Shown: positions 18,448 through 28,104, counted from the stretch's first letter. The stretch: 54,474 bases of DNA from CAVEFW01 sp963643505 (GCA_963643505.1 CAVIKF010000011.1:1-54474); one strand, 5' to 3'. Translations and numbers: made by a program. The notes: generated from the letters alone by a model not told the origin.

Positions 18448-20541
18448 ATGGCAAAGGCACTTGATCATCAACTTATCCGCGAACGCGCATACGCGATTCT
18501 TGAGGAGGCATATGGCCCGGATGCTGAGTTCAAACCCGGCCAGCTTGAAGCTATCGAGTCGGTGGTCTTTGGTTGCAACTCTCTTGTGATTCAGAAAACC
18601 GGTTGGGGAAAGTCCCTTGTCTATTTCATCTCGACGAGGATTTTGCGGGAAAACGGTGCCGCTCCGACCCTAATCATCAGCCCACTATTGGCGCTTATGG
18701 GAAACCAGATAGAATCTGCCAAAGCTTTCGGGGTTGATGCTGTGACGATGAACTCTGATAACAAAGATGGTTGGGAGGATATTTTCGACAAATTTGAAAG
18801 CGTGGATGCCCTTATCGTCTCGCCTGAGCGCCTTGCGAATGAGAATTTTATGGAGCATTTGGCTGACTTGCGAGGGGTCGAGCTGGTCGTGGTTGACGAG
18901 GCTCACTGCATATCGGATTGGGGGCACGATTTCCGGCCGGATTATCAGCGCGTTTCAAAGCTCATCGAGGGCTTGCCGGGCAACGTTACCGTCTTGGGTA
19001 CGACGGCCACAGCAAATGACCGGGTCATTGCCGACATTAAAAAGCAAATGGGCAATGATTTGAAGGTAATCAGGGGTGACCTCATTCGGCAGAACTTGGC
19101 GATCCAAGTTAACCCGTCACAAACCAGAGAGCAAAGGCTTGCCTGGCTTGCTCAGAATCTGAATGGGGATGGGGTTCTTTCGGCTGGGCAGGGGGTTATA
19201 TATTGCCTTACGCATTCTGATTGTAACGTAGTTGCAGATTTTCTATCCGAACTAGGCGTGTCGATTCTTCCTTACTATTCAGATATGGGGGAAGACGAGC
19301 ACGGAGAAAAGATAGATGAGAAGAACCTCGCGAGTTTCATGGCCGGTGAAACCAGGATACTCGCGGCCACTATTAAGTTAGGCATGGGGTACGATAAGTC
19401 CGATATTCGGTTTGTCATTCATTTTCAGCTCCCTCAAAATCTCATTGCTTATTACCAACAAATTGGCCGTGCGGGTCGAGACGGGGAGCTTTCGTATGCT
19501 TTTCTCCTACACGGGCAGGAAGACGAGGAGACGTTGCGATATTTTATCGATAGCGCCCAAACGTCGCCTGACCTGTTGGACAACATTATCAGCAAGGCTC
19601 AATTTGGAGTAAAGCAGTATGAGCTGCTCAACGAGTTCAATGTGAAGCCCTCAAAGCTTAGGGAGGCATTAAAGTATCTCCTCGTTCACGATTACCTCTA
19701 CAAGGATGGAGGTGTTTACCGCGCAAGTGTCGGGAAATCGTTCGATGCGGCGGAGGAGCGAGCCAAGCACGAGCAGATAACTGAGATGCGATATGCTGAA
19801 CTTCGCGCCCTTATGGAGTATATCGATTCGTCCGATTGCTTTATGAAGCATGTGGCCGTCGAGCTCGATGCGCCTGACGAGCAGGAGACTTGCGGCACCT
19901 GCTCGAATTGCCGGGGCAGTTTCATCGTCCCAGTAACAACAGGTCAGGAGATTACTGCGAAGGCAACCCGATATTTGGAGGGACGACATGGAACGATAAG
20001 TCCTCGTAAAAAGTGGGCTTCGGGATCGAGGATATCGGCTGAGCTGCAGATGCAACAAGGATGGATCCTATACGATCATTACCATTCAAAGATGGGGCAG
20101 ATGGTCAAAAAGGGAAAGTATGAACTCGGATTCTTTTCCCAAGAGCTTGTCGAAGCATCGAGTGAATTTCTGAAGGAGAAGGCTGCACAAGCGGGTATAG
20201 ACTGTATTGTTCCTGTTCCAAGCCTCGAGCATCCTCGCTTGGTGCCCGATTTCGCCAAGGCTTTAGGCGATTCGCTTGGAATTCCCTACAGCGAGGTTGT
20301 CCAGAAATCGTCTGAAGCTAGCAAGCAAAAGAGCTTGAACAATAATGCAATGCAGGAAACCAACATCAGAAATTCCACGACGGTGGTCCAACCGCAGAGT
20401 ATCAAGGGGAAGAACGTTTTGCTTGTTGACGACATGGTGGACTCTCGATGGACACTCACTGTTATTGCAAGTAAGTTGTTAGAGGCCGGTGCCTCAACCG
20501 TGTATCCTTTTGCTTTATCTAGAACAGGCAGTGGGGATTAA
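18448..20541 (+). CDS. RecQ-type helicase fused to a C-terminal phosphoribosyltransferase
   Basis: A 697-aa protein. The RecQ core covers residues ~25-480: Walker A (TGWGKS, Lys55), DEAH at 150-153 followed by CISDWGHDFRPDY, motif VI QQIGRAGRDGE, and a zinc-type cluster (CGTCSNC). The HRDC domain of classical RecQ is absent. Instead, residues ~560-697 form a ComF-like PRTase with the PRPP loop VLLVDDMVDSRWTL (Asp661-Asp662). RecQ unwinds DNA 3'-5'. PRTases normally use PRPP to modify bases or nucleotides. GAGGGGAGAG lies before the ATG. The stop TAA overlaps the next ATG by one base (TAATG), so the two genes are translationally coupled. The combination with a DprA-like partner points to a stand-alone DNA-handling or defence module rather than housekeeping repair. 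Confidence 0.85.
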   Translation: MAKALDHQLIRERAYAILEEAYGPDAEFKPGQLEAIESVVFGCNSLVIQKTGWGKSLVYFISTRILRENGAAPTLIISPLLALMGNQIESAKAFGVDAVTMNSDNKDGWEDIFDKFESVDALIVSPERLANENFMEHLADLRGVELVVVDEAHCISDWGHDFRPDYQRVSKLIEGLPGNVTVLGTTATANDRVIADIKKQMGNDLKVIRGDLIRQNLAIQVNPSQTREQRLAWLAQNLNGDGVLSAGQGVIYCLTHSDCNVVADFLSELGVSILPYYSDMGEDEHGEKIDEKNLASFMAGETRILAATIKLGMGYDKSDIRFVIHFQLPQNLIAYYQQIGRAGRDGELSYAFLLHGQEDEETLRYFIDSAQTSPDLLDNIISKAQFGVKQYELLNEFNVKPSKLREALKYLLVHDYLYKDGGVYRASVGKSFDAAEERAKHEQITEMRYAELRALMEYIDSSDCFMKHVAVELDAPDEQETCGTCSNCRGSFIVPVTTGQEITAKATRYLEGRHGTISPRKKWASGSRISAELQMQQGWILYDHYHSKMGQMVKKGKYELGFFSQELVEASSEFLKEKAAQAGIDCIVPVPSLEHPRLVPDFAKALGDSLGIPYSEVVQKSSEASKQKSLNNNAMQETNIRNSTTVVQPQSIKGKNVLLVDDMVDSRWTLTVIASKLLEAGASTVYPFALSRTGSGD

Positions 20542-21929
20542 TGGGCGAGAAATACTCCAAAACTCAAAAAGACCTCATTATGCTCTATGGCGATCTCCTC
20601 GGAAATCCTTTATCGCCTGAGGAGAAGGCAGGTTTACGAAGTGCCTTAGCTGCAGCTGGAGGCGATATCGAGGGCGCGGCAGATCTTCTTTCGCCCGATA
20701 CGAAAACAAGGGTTTTAGCGCTTTCTGCGATGGGGTTCAAACTCTCCGTAGAGCTTGGTAAGTTGAATCAGCGTGGGATTTTCGCCTTGTTTCTCGAAGA
20801 AGGGAAAGCTGCCCATTTGGTCGATCACTTCCTCTATGAGCCTTCGGTTTTGTTTGCAGTTGGAAACGAATCTCTTATCAGTGACGAAGTGTCCCCGGTA
20901 TTCACATCCTTAGTTGACTTTAAGGCTGTTGGATGCGAAGGGATTCTAATCGCGGATCGTGCTCTCGACGTTTTGCTACGAGACAAGGACGTTCGCAATG
21001 CAATCGAATTGCAACGCGTTCTTATCGTTTCCGATTTAGTAAAATCCGGCGCTACTGTTAAGCCTGCAACACGTGCAGAGAAGAGTTTGGTCAGCGAGTG
21101 TGCGGAGCAGCAACCCAGCAAGCGGGTTTTCATATCGGGGTCTCGCTCTCAGCGATCGATTCCCAAGGTTGTGCAAGATTCGCTCGAGGCGATCATCGAG
21201 CAAGGGATAGAGATCCTTATCGGAGATTCGAACAAAGGAGTGGACAGCGAGGTTATCGACTTTCTGCGTGTACCGCTTTACGAGCATGTCACTATCTATA
21301 CGATATCCAACAGTCCCCGAGTTTATTCCGAGCCCGAATGGCAAACGTTGACAATAGAAGCCGATGCGAGCTTGAAGCCCCAGCAGCGTCAGATGGTAAA
21401 GGACAGGGCTATGGCCAATGACGCCAATTGGGGCTTGGGCTTGTTTAATCCAATAGAGAAGAATCGATATGGAGCTTTGCAGGTTAGTGCTGGTACCTTG
21501 AGAAACGCCATTCAGATGTTGCTCCAAGGGAAGATGGTGAAGTTCTTCTACATGTTTGAGGGCGAGATGAATTGTCGCAATCTGAAGAAGCTAGAAGACC
21601 TGGAATCAGTAATCAAGGGTTATCAATTCGAAAAGTTAGATAATTCTGAAGCGGAACGCATACGCACTGCAAGGGGCGTTTCGGCCGATGAAGACCCAGC
21701 TCGAGTCAAGTCAAAGAAAATCATGGATAAGTATCGTTTGCTGTTGAAGGAAGAGAAGAAACTTTCTGGCTCTCCTGGCAGTGGCGCCTCATGCGAGAGG
21801 ACCGAGCGGCATGGGGGGTCCGAGCAGCTGACTGAGCCCGAGCGGCATGGGGGGTCCGAGCAGCTGACTGAGCCCGTTCAGCTTTCGTTGTTCGACTCGG
21901 AAAGCATGCCCCCGCGTCGCCCGTCTTGA
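20541..21929 (+). CDS. DprA/SLOG-like protein, partner of the RecQ-PRTase
   Basis: A 462-aa protein. The N-terminal ~190 residues are mixed alpha/beta without a family I can name. The first part (LSPEEKAGLRSALAAAGGDIEGAADLL) looks like a helical domain. From residue ~195 there is a Rossmann-like SLOG domain as in DprA: VFISGSR (Gly200-Ser201-Arg202), then ILIGDSNKGVDSEV. In DprA this fold binds single-stranded DNA or a nucleotide ligand. The tail is disordered and carries a 12-residue tandem duplication (ERHGGSEQLTEP twice) ending QLSLFDSE. It is coupled to the upstream gene by a one-base overlap. It is not a normal DprA, which is ~300 aa with an N-terminal SAM domain and C-terminal winged helix. 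A role in nucleotide sensing or DNA uptake control or defence is inference. Confidence 0.75.
   Translation: MGEKYSKTQKDLIMLYGDLLGNPLSPEEKAGLRSALAAAGGDIEGAADLLSPDTKTRVLALSAMGFKLSVELGKLNQRGIFALFLEEGKAAHLVDHFLYEPSVLFAVGNESLISDEVSPVFTSLVDFKAVGCEGILIADRALDVLLRDKDVRNAIELQRVLIVSDLVKSGATVKPATRAEKSLVSECAEQQPSKRVFISGSRSQRSIPKVVQDSLEAIIEQGIEILIGDSNKGVDSEVIDFLRVPLYEHVTIYTISNSPRVYSEPEWQTLTIEADASLKPQQRQMVKDRAMANDANWGLGLFNPIEKNRYGALQVSAGTLRNAIQMLLQGKMVKFFYMFEGEMNCRNLKKLEDLESVIKGYQFEKLDNSEAERIRTARGVSADEDPARVKSKKIMDKYRLLLKEEKKLSGSPGSGASCERTERHGGSEQLTEPERHGGSEQLTEPVQLSLFDSESMPPRRPS
21802..21873 (+). repeat. Tandem 36-bp duplication in the DprA-like gene
   Basis: Two perfect in-frame copies of a 36-bp unit (21802-21837, 21838-21873) encode ERHGGSEQLTEP twice near the C-terminus. 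A minisatellite of this kind changes length by slippage without breaking the frame. Confidence 0.85.
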
Positions 21930-22076
21930 TTGCCAAACGTAGGCAGATAGGTCGCCCAAAGGCGGACGGGCACGCGAAATATGAATTATAATGACATTCA
22001 AGTTTTTGTCGTTTTGGCCATAACACCGACTCTATGACACGCTGCCGCACTTGTACGAGAAAGCTGCAACAGGGAA

Positions 22077-24908
22077 ATGACACGGGACAATCGTTTGCTG
22101 GGCATGCTTGCCGTAACGGGCAAGAAATTGATGGCCCTTGGCTTGTCTATAGCAATCTTGGTGTCGACGTTGTGCCCCATACCGGCGCAGGCCGCAGATT
22201 CCAACGTAAAACAAGTGCGGGTCGGCTGGTACCAAAGCGACATGTTTCAGGAAGGCACGTCGGAGTCGGAGCCCAAGAGCGGCTACAGCTACGACTATCT
22301 CCAGAAGATATCGGACTACACTTCTTGGGAATACGAGTACGTGTACGGGAGCTGGTCAGAGCTTTACGAGAAGCTCGAAAACGGAGAGATCGACTTCTTG
22401 GGCGGCGTATCTATCACCGACGAGCGTAAGGGGCGCATGCTCTTTCCCGGTACCGAGATGGGAACCGAAGAGTACTACCTGTGCAAGAAATCGTCGAACA
22501 GCTCGATATCGGTATCTGATTTGACCACCCTGAACGGGAAAAAGGTTGGACTTATCTACAACAACCTGATGTCCGAATGCACCGAAGAGTGGATCGAGGA
22601 ACAGGGGTTGGACATCACGCCGGTCTATTTCGAGAGCTTTGAGGCGAGAGATGCAGCGTTGGATAATGGCGAGATCGATCTCAATACCACGACAATGGAC
22701 ACAGCCCTTGCAACAGAGCAGATCACCGAAGTGGCGAAGGTCGGAGAAGAATCTTATTACATGGCGATAAGTGTCTCCAGACCCGATTTGCTGGAAGAGT
22801 TCAACAACGCTTTAGCCACCGTGATGTCCATCGATCCCTATGTTTTGCAAAGCATGAAGTTCAAAAACTATGGAACCTCCCTTTCGGGCAAGGAGCTGAC
22901 GGACGCGGAAAAGCGGTGGCTGGAGGATCACGGCACGATTACCGTGGGCTATTTGGACGATTACCTCCCATATTCGGACAAAGACGATCAAGGTAATGTG
23001 CAGGGATTGGTAACCGACGCCTTGGCAAGTGCCTTCGAGGCGCTGGGATTGAACCACCCTCCGCAACTGCAATACGTCTCCTTCTCCAGCTACGAGGAGA
23101 TGCTCAAAGCTTTGAGCGGCGGCAAGATCGACATCGCCTTTCCGATATCGGACGACCTTTGGCAACTCGAACAGGCTGGGGTACGCGCCAGCTCTCGCGT
23201 GGTATCCGACAGCGGGTCGTTATTCTATAAAGCGGCAAATCAGAAGGAAGACATCCAGAAAATCGCCGTAAACAAGAACAACTCGTTGCAGATCAATTAT
23301 TCGAAGAGCGTCTATCCGGATGCAGAGCTTGTCTACTATTCCAATATCGACGAGTGCCTCAAATCCGTTTTGGACGGAGAGACCGACGGCACGATCATGG
23401 ACACCATGAGGGTGCAGTACGTCACGGCTGACGAAGCGTACAACGGGTTGACCTATGTGCAGCTGAGCGCCAGCACTGGCAAGTGTTTTGGCGTGAAGCA
23501 CGGCAACAACGAATTGCTGCTGATTTTGAATCGCGCCATCAAGGACCTCGGCACTTCCTATGGCATCGACTATTCGTATCGCTACATCGCCAGCTTCTAT
23601 TCATATGGATTCCTAGACTTTGTCAAGGTTCACGTGCTGGAAGTGTTTGTTGTTGCGGGTATTTGCGTTGCGCTGGTCATCGCGCTGTTGGTGCGCAATG
23701 TTCGGAAGAAGGGGCGGGAGGTCCAAGAAAAGGAACAGCTCAGGGAACGAGCCGAGTCGGCCGACCGCGCAAAATCCGTGTTCCTCTTCAACATGTCGCA
23801 CGATATCCGTACGCCCATGAACGCGATACTGGGCTTTGCCGCCTTGATGGAAAAGGAGCTTGATCAGCCCGACCGGTTGAAGGTCCATCTTGAAAAAATC
23901 GAGGTGTCGGGTCAATACCTGCTGGGTCTGATCAACAACGTGCTAGAAGTCGCACGGATCGACAGCGGCAAAGAGATTCTGGACGAAGACATCACAGACT
24001 TGGCCGATGAAAAGACGTTTGTCCTGTTCGAAAACGATATTCGCAAAAAGCAGCTTGATTTCGAGAGCAACTTGGATTATTTCCATCGATATGTTTATGC
24101 CGACAACCGCAAGTTGCAAGAAGTCTTGTCCAATCTTTTGTCCAACGCCATCAAGTACACCCCAAATGGCGGCAAGGTTTGCATAAGTCTGCGCGAAGAG
24201 CCGTGCGAGAGACCCGGATACGCCACATATGTCTACGAGGTGTCGGACACGGGTATCGGGATGACGGAGGATTTCCAAAAGCAGATATTTGAATCGTTCA
24301 GCAGGGAACGCAATACGACGGAAGGCAAGGTCGCGGGCACGGGCCTGGGAATGTCCATCGTCAAGAAGCTGGTCGACCTCATGGACGGTCAGGTGGAGGT
24401 GGAAAGCACTCCGGGAGGCGGAAGCACCTTTACTGTGACTCTGCAACTGCGCATCGCTGAGAATACGGAGGAAACGGTGCAGAAAGCGCCAGACGAGGCG
24501 CATGTCGATTTGGATCTGTCGGGCTTGAGGATTCTGCTCGCCGAGGACAACGACCTTAATGCCGAGATAGCCGCCACGATCTTAGAAAACGCGGGAGCGA
24601 AGGTGGACCGCGCTGAGGACGGCGTTGTCTGCGTCGATATTCTGGCGAACGCGCCGAGCCAGACATACGACTTGATTCTCATGGACATCCAGATGCCGAA
24701 TCTCAATGGGCACGACACCACTCGTCGTATTCGGGATCTGAACGATCCGCAAAAAGCATGCATCCCGGTGGTTGCGATGACCGCGAACGCCTTCGAGGAA
24801 GACAAGCACGCCGCTCTCGAAGCTGGCATGGACGGTCATATAGCGAAGCCGATCAACGTCGAAGATATCGGCAAGACCCTTAGCGAGGTGCTCGCAAAAA
24901 AGGGGTGA
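22077..24908 (+). CDS. BvgS-like hybrid sensor histidine kinase with two periplasmic-binding-type domains
   Basis: A 943-aa membrane protein. It has a signal/TM segment (MALGLSIAILVSTLCPIPAQA), two tandem SBP_bac_3 (venus-flytrap) domains at ~45-270 and ~285-515, a TM (~525-545), and a coiled linker. A HisKA domain follows with the H-box FNMSHDIRTPMNAILGF (His575), then a HATPase with N-box NLLSNAIKYTPNGG and G-boxes DTGIGM and GTGLGM. The receiver has LLAEDND and the phospho-acceptor Asp870 in LMDIQMPN. There is no HPt domain, so phosphate must pass to a separate HPt or regulator not seen here. ATG 22077 has a poor ribosome binding site, and 22104 or 22131 are alternatives. It likely senses a small solute such as an amino acid. 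No cognate regulator is adjacent. Confidence 0.9.
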   Translation: MTRDNRLLGMLAVTGKKLMALGLSIAILVSTLCPIPAQAADSNVKQVRVGWYQSDMFQEGTSESEPKSGYSYDYLQKISDYTSWEYEYVYGSWSELYEKLENGEIDFLGGVSITDERKGRMLFPGTEMGTEEYYLCKKSSNSSISVSDLTTLNGKKVGLIYNNLMSECTEEWIEEQGLDITPVYFESFEARDAALDNGEIDLNTTTMDTALATEQITEVAKVGEESYYMAISVSRPDLLEEFNNALATVMSIDPYVLQSMKFKNYGTSLSGKELTDAEKRWLEDHGTITVGYLDDYLPYSDKDDQGNVQGLVTDALASAFEALGLNHPPQLQYVSFSSYEEMLKALSGGKIDIAFPISDDLWQLEQAGVRASSRVVSDSGSLFYKAANQKEDIQKIAVNKNNSLQINYSKSVYPDAELVYYSNIDECLKSVLDGETDGTIMDTMRVQYVTADEAYNGLTYVQLSASTGKCFGVKHGNNELLLILNRAIKDLGTSYGIDYSYRYIASFYSYGFLDFVKVHVLEVFVVAGICVALVIALLVRNVRKKGREVQEKEQLRERAESADRAKSVFLFNMSHDIRTPMNAILGFAALMEKELDQPDRLKVHLEKIEVSGQYLLGLINNVLEVARIDSGKEILDEDITDLADEKTFVLFENDIRKKQLDFESNLDYFHRYVYADNRKLQEVLSNLLSNAIKYTPNGGKVCISLREEPCERPGYATYVYEVSDTGIGMTEDFQKQIFESFSRERNTTEGKVAGTGLGMSIVKKLVDLMDGQVEVESTPGGGSTFTVTLQLRIAENTEETVQKAPDEAHVDLDLSGLRILLAEDNDLNAEIAATILENAGAKVDRAEDGVVCVDILANAPSQTYDLILMDIQMPNLNGHDTTRRIRDLNDPQKACIPVVAMTANAFEEDKHAALEAGMDGHIAKPINVEDIGKTLSEVLAKKG

Positions 24909-24989
24909 AGCCGAAGACGGGGAAATGGAGTCGCTGCGTAGGAAGAGGGCTGGAAAAGCAGGGGATCGGGTGCAATGCGGAGACGGGCA

Positions 24990-25049
24990 GCTCTGCTTCG
25001 GGTAGGTCGGCTCTACTTCGGGTAGGTCAGCTCTACTTCGGGTAGGTCA
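24990..25049 (-). repeat. Three tandem 20-bp copies of the 3' end of the reductase gene
   Basis: Units 24990-25009, 25010-25029 and 25030-25049 are nearly identical. The last one contains the final codons and the TAG stop of the reductase gene, so the gene's end, with its stop codon, has been copied twice downstream. This looks like slippage with little effect on the protein. Confidence 0.85.
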
Positions 25050-25989
25050 GCTCTTCGGAGCCGTTGTAGTTGAACAGCCCGTCGTTTTTCTCTTCCAGCG
25101 CCTTGATCATGTGGTAGGTGTGCTCGCAATACGGAGTAGGGATGCCTAGCTGTTTGCCCATGCTCATCATGACCCCGGCGAACATGTCGACCTCGGTATG
25201 CCTACCCGCGTCTAAGTCTTGCAGAGTGGAAAAGCGCGCAGTCGGAGGCACGGAGCCGCCTGAGGTTACCGAAGAATCGATTCGGGATAAATCGATGCCT
25301 TTTGCGCTGGCTATGGCCTCAACCTCGCTCTTCAATCCGTTGCGGATGGCGATGACATGCTCGCTGTCCGCGTAGCAGCCCACGCCCACCCCAAGGATGG
25401 CCTGGGGCAGGTTGTTGCAAACATTGAGCCTGAACTTGCCCCACAACTCTTCCTGAATGCGGTCGGTGGAGTGATGGCGCAAGCCGGCATTGGCGAACAG
25501 AGCCTCGATTGCTTGGACGCGCTCGCTTTTGAACGGCGGTTTGGACTCGCCGAAGACGATGCCTTTCGTGGTCGATGGGTCGAAGCGATAGCCTTCCCCC
25601 TGGCGGCTGGAGGCGACTTTGATCAGCGCGGGCAGCACGTGTTCGTGCCCAACGGCTTCGCCGATGATCTCCTCGCTGTCCACGCCGTTCATGAGGCTCA
25701 TCACCGTTGTATGTGGTCCGACGATCTGCTTTATGGATCCGAGTGCGCCAGGAAGGGCGCCGTACTTGAGGCAGACGATGAGCAGGTCGACGTTGTGGGC
25801 TTCAAGCGGGGAAAGAACCTCTGGGCGATAAAGGTCGTCGTTGATGATGACGCCGTTTTCCCTGAGGCGCTCAGCGCGCTTGCCGTCAGCCACCAGGCAA
25901 AGCTCGACGTCTTTGCAGCGAGACAAACCCCAAATTACGTACGAGCCAACGGCTCCTGCCCCCATGATGGCAACGCGTGAGACATTCAT
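25033..25989 (-). CDS. 2-dehydropantoate 2-reductase family (ApbA/PanE) protein
   Basis: A 318-aa NAD(P)H-dependent reductase. The N-terminal Rossmann motif is GAGAVGSYV (residues ~10-18). There is NVDLLIVCLKYGALPGAL, the conserved Lys in CLKY, and a C-terminal helical domain with ELWGKFRLNVCNN and RHTEVDMFAGVMM (the Glu in ELWGK and the E-x-D region form the substrate site of the ApbA family). Length matches the family. PanE reduces ketopantoate to pantoate in coenzyme A synthesis, but genomes of this group carry many paralogues, so the exact substrate is open. AGGGAGC precedes the ATG. It stands alone. Confidence 0.85.
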   Translation of the reverse strand: MNVSRVAIMGAGAVGSYVIWGLSRCKDVELCLVADGKRAERLRENGVIINDDLYRPEVLSPLEAHNVDLLIVCLKYGALPGALGSIKQIVGPHTTVMSLMNGVDSEEIIGEAVGHEHVLPALIKVASSRQGEGYRFDPSTTKGIVFGESKPPFKSERVQAIEALFANAGLRHHSTDRIQEELWGKFRLNVCNNLPQAILGVGVGCYADSEHVIAIRNGLKSEVEAIASAKGIDLSRIDSSVTSGGSVPPTARFSTLQDLDAGRHTEVDMFAGVMMSMGKQLGIPTPYCEHTYHMIKALEEKNDGLFNYNGSEELTYPK

Positions 25990-26481
25990 AGCTGCTCCCT
26001 AAGTCAGATTAAGTTGATATATCGACATTATGAACTACCGACTGGCGCCTGGCGAGCGAATTGGGTTTTACCGAAGGGGGTCATTGCCTTTGAGCTGAAA
26101 TTTCCCAAACGACGAAAGCCACATGAATACCGCAGGCGCATCGGGCTGGTTGCTTAGCTGGCTCAAAGAAAGGTCCGCACCCCTTACCGTCAAGAATCTT
26201 TCGCAAATTTAGACCGAGCCTTGGCTGCGTAGAACGCGTTATCCGAGTTCACCATGGCAAACATGCTTTGATTATCGAAATTAGTGCTAAAGTGTTCAAA
26301 CCATTTCTGGAACCACGGTCCTTTTCTGAAATAGGACTTAGCAATTAGACGCTAAAAAGTCTTACCTCAATAGTCTTGCTCCGGCTGGTTGCATTCGTCA
26401 CGGAAATGTCACGATAACGGACAAGAAGGCACAGACAACATACTATCTTTCTATGAAAAGAAACGAGAAAGGCGATAGTTC
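25990..26481. other. Intergenic region between divergent genes
   Basis: A 492-bp stretch without a convincing gene. A 30-codon ORF from an ATG near 26123 has no ribosome binding site. TTCGTCACGG at 26394-26403, followed by TGTCACG, matches a motif in the pilus promoter region. TACTAT-like sequence near 26441 may be a -10 box of the regulator gene. Confidence 0.4.
26394..26417 (+). promoter_or_regulatory. Candidate operator upstream of the regulator gene
   Basis: TTCGTCACGG at 26394-26403 is followed by a second TGTCACG. The same 10-mer occurs upstream of the pilus operon at 28148-28157. It is a possible binding site of the winged-helix regulator (inference). Confidence 0.3.
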
Positions 26482-28039
26482 GTGAACAACAAGCGAAATA
26501 TCTACGATGATGACTTGGATTGCAACATCGTCAACCATTTAGGCGGTTATCACAGATGCTATCTCGGTGAAAACGGCCATTTGGAATTTGTGAGCGACAA
26601 CTTCAGCAGCATGCTCGGCTATTCCAAGGCTGAGCTTCATGAACAGATTGGCAACATCTACACGGCGCTCGTCCACCCGGATGACACCTATATCTTCGAC
26701 GAGTTTGTGGAGAGGCTTGCGCAAACCGAGATGAGCGACAGCGTGGTCTACCGGCTCGTGAGGAAGGACGGCTCCGTCATTCGCGTGAACGACACGACTG
26801 CTTCCGTTAGGGGGAAACGATGGCGTTATGCGAGGGTATTCGGTTGTTTGCGAGCTCCCGCCCCCTAACTTCGAGAAGAGCTGTTCTTCCGAGAGAGTCG
26901 CCGTGATGAGGGTCTCCGGAAGCGACTCTGCCATAATCGAACACAGCTGTGACATGACCGTGAAGCTTCTCTGCACGAAAAAAGCCCCAATAGGCCGTAG
27001 TCTCTTCGATTTCATCTGTATGAACGACAAGGCCAAGGTGAAGGAAGCCTTCAGGCGTTCGTACAAAAACGAGTACTCAGGCATGGAGGCAATCACAATC
27101 GTCTCCGCAGAAGGTAACGGGATCGGATGCGACATCTGGATAGAGCGCAACAGAGATCTAGGTAGCCCCGAAAGAAGCTGGTATAGCGTGAAGCTCGAGC
27201 TCGTCGGCGATCACAACGTGGAAGACGATTCTTCGCTCTCCTTCAACAGAGCCCTGTTCTCGAGCTTTGCCGAAGACGTCTTCGAGGTGGATAGGCTCGA
27301 GAACTCGGTTAAGTACATCTGCCAAAGCGACAGGAAACCCGTCGAGGCACCGCTCAACGTCAGGATGAATGCCAAGGACTTCTTTAATTGGTTCATCGGT
27401 CAGGTAGCGAAGGGAGACAGAGGCAAAGTCACTACTTTCTGCAGGCAGATTCACTCACCTAAGGAGGAGTGGTCGCGAGAGATTGTCGGTCCGACAAAGG
27501 TCAATGTCGAGATGGTCGAGGGCAGTGGCTTTGGATCGAACATAGCGGTAGTCATGGCGCCCATCTCCCTCTCAAAGTACTTTATATGTATAAATTCAGA
27601 CTCCACCGCCATCGGCTCGGGCTTTTGCTCCACGGCCATCGCCGACAGAAAGCACATCGAAGTCAGGATGTTCGGGAGCTTCAGGTTAACGATAGACGGA
27701 GAGCCTGTGCACATCAAAAACGACAAGGGAAGAGAGTTGTTAGCTCTACTCATAGAGAAGAGGGGTGCCTACCTTACGACGCGCGAGGCGATTACCGCCC
27801 TATGGGAATGCGAGCCAGACAACACTGTGAGGGCAAGGTATCGCAAGATTGCATCCCGACTGATCTCTGAATTGAAGGAGCTTGGCATCGACTACATCAT
27901 CGAGTCCGAGCGCGGCGTGCGAAGGATAATCCCCGAGTTTATAAACTGCGATTATTACGACTACCGCGATCGTATAATTGAGCCCTCGGATGCATTCCTG
28001 CCCGAATACCCGTGGTCCGAGTTCGTTCATATAATCTAG
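26482..28039 (+). pseudogene. PAS-PAS-winged-helix (SARP-type) regulator interrupted by a one-base frameshift
   Basis: Two overlapping frames make one protein. The first (GTG 26482, stop 26868) holds PAS domain 1 (YHRCYLGENGHLEFVSDNFSSMLGY, VRKDGSVIRV). The second frame, whose first ATG is 26828 and which ends at 28039, continues the same PAS fold (NDGVMRGYSVVCELPPP). It adds a second PAS-like region and a C-terminal DNA-binding domain of the OmpR/SARP type (EVRMFGSFRLTIDGEPV...KGRELLALLIEKRGAYLTTREAITALW). Removing one G from the G5 run at 26810-26814 joins them exactly (ASVRG-NDGVMRGY). GAAAGG precedes the GTG. The gene lies just upstream of the pilus operon, in the same direction, and is separated by a terminator. 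It is likely the pilus regulator (inference). It may be a true mutation, a slippage switch or a sequencing error. Confidence 0.8.
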
Positions 28040-28062
28040 TCGCTTACATAAAACGTGCCGTA

Positions 28063-28104
28063 CGAGCAGCACCTCGGTCGCAAGGCCTGGGTGCTGCTCG
28101 TTTT
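28063..28104 (+). terminator. Intrinsic terminator after the regulator gene
   Basis: An 11-bp perfect stem (CGAGCAGCACC / GGTGCTGCTCG) is followed by TTTTG, 24 bases after the stop codon at 28039. Confidence 0.85.

Noticed and set aside
26122..26214. 30-aa ORF in the intergenic region before the regulator
   Set aside because: No ribosome binding site and no conserved feature.
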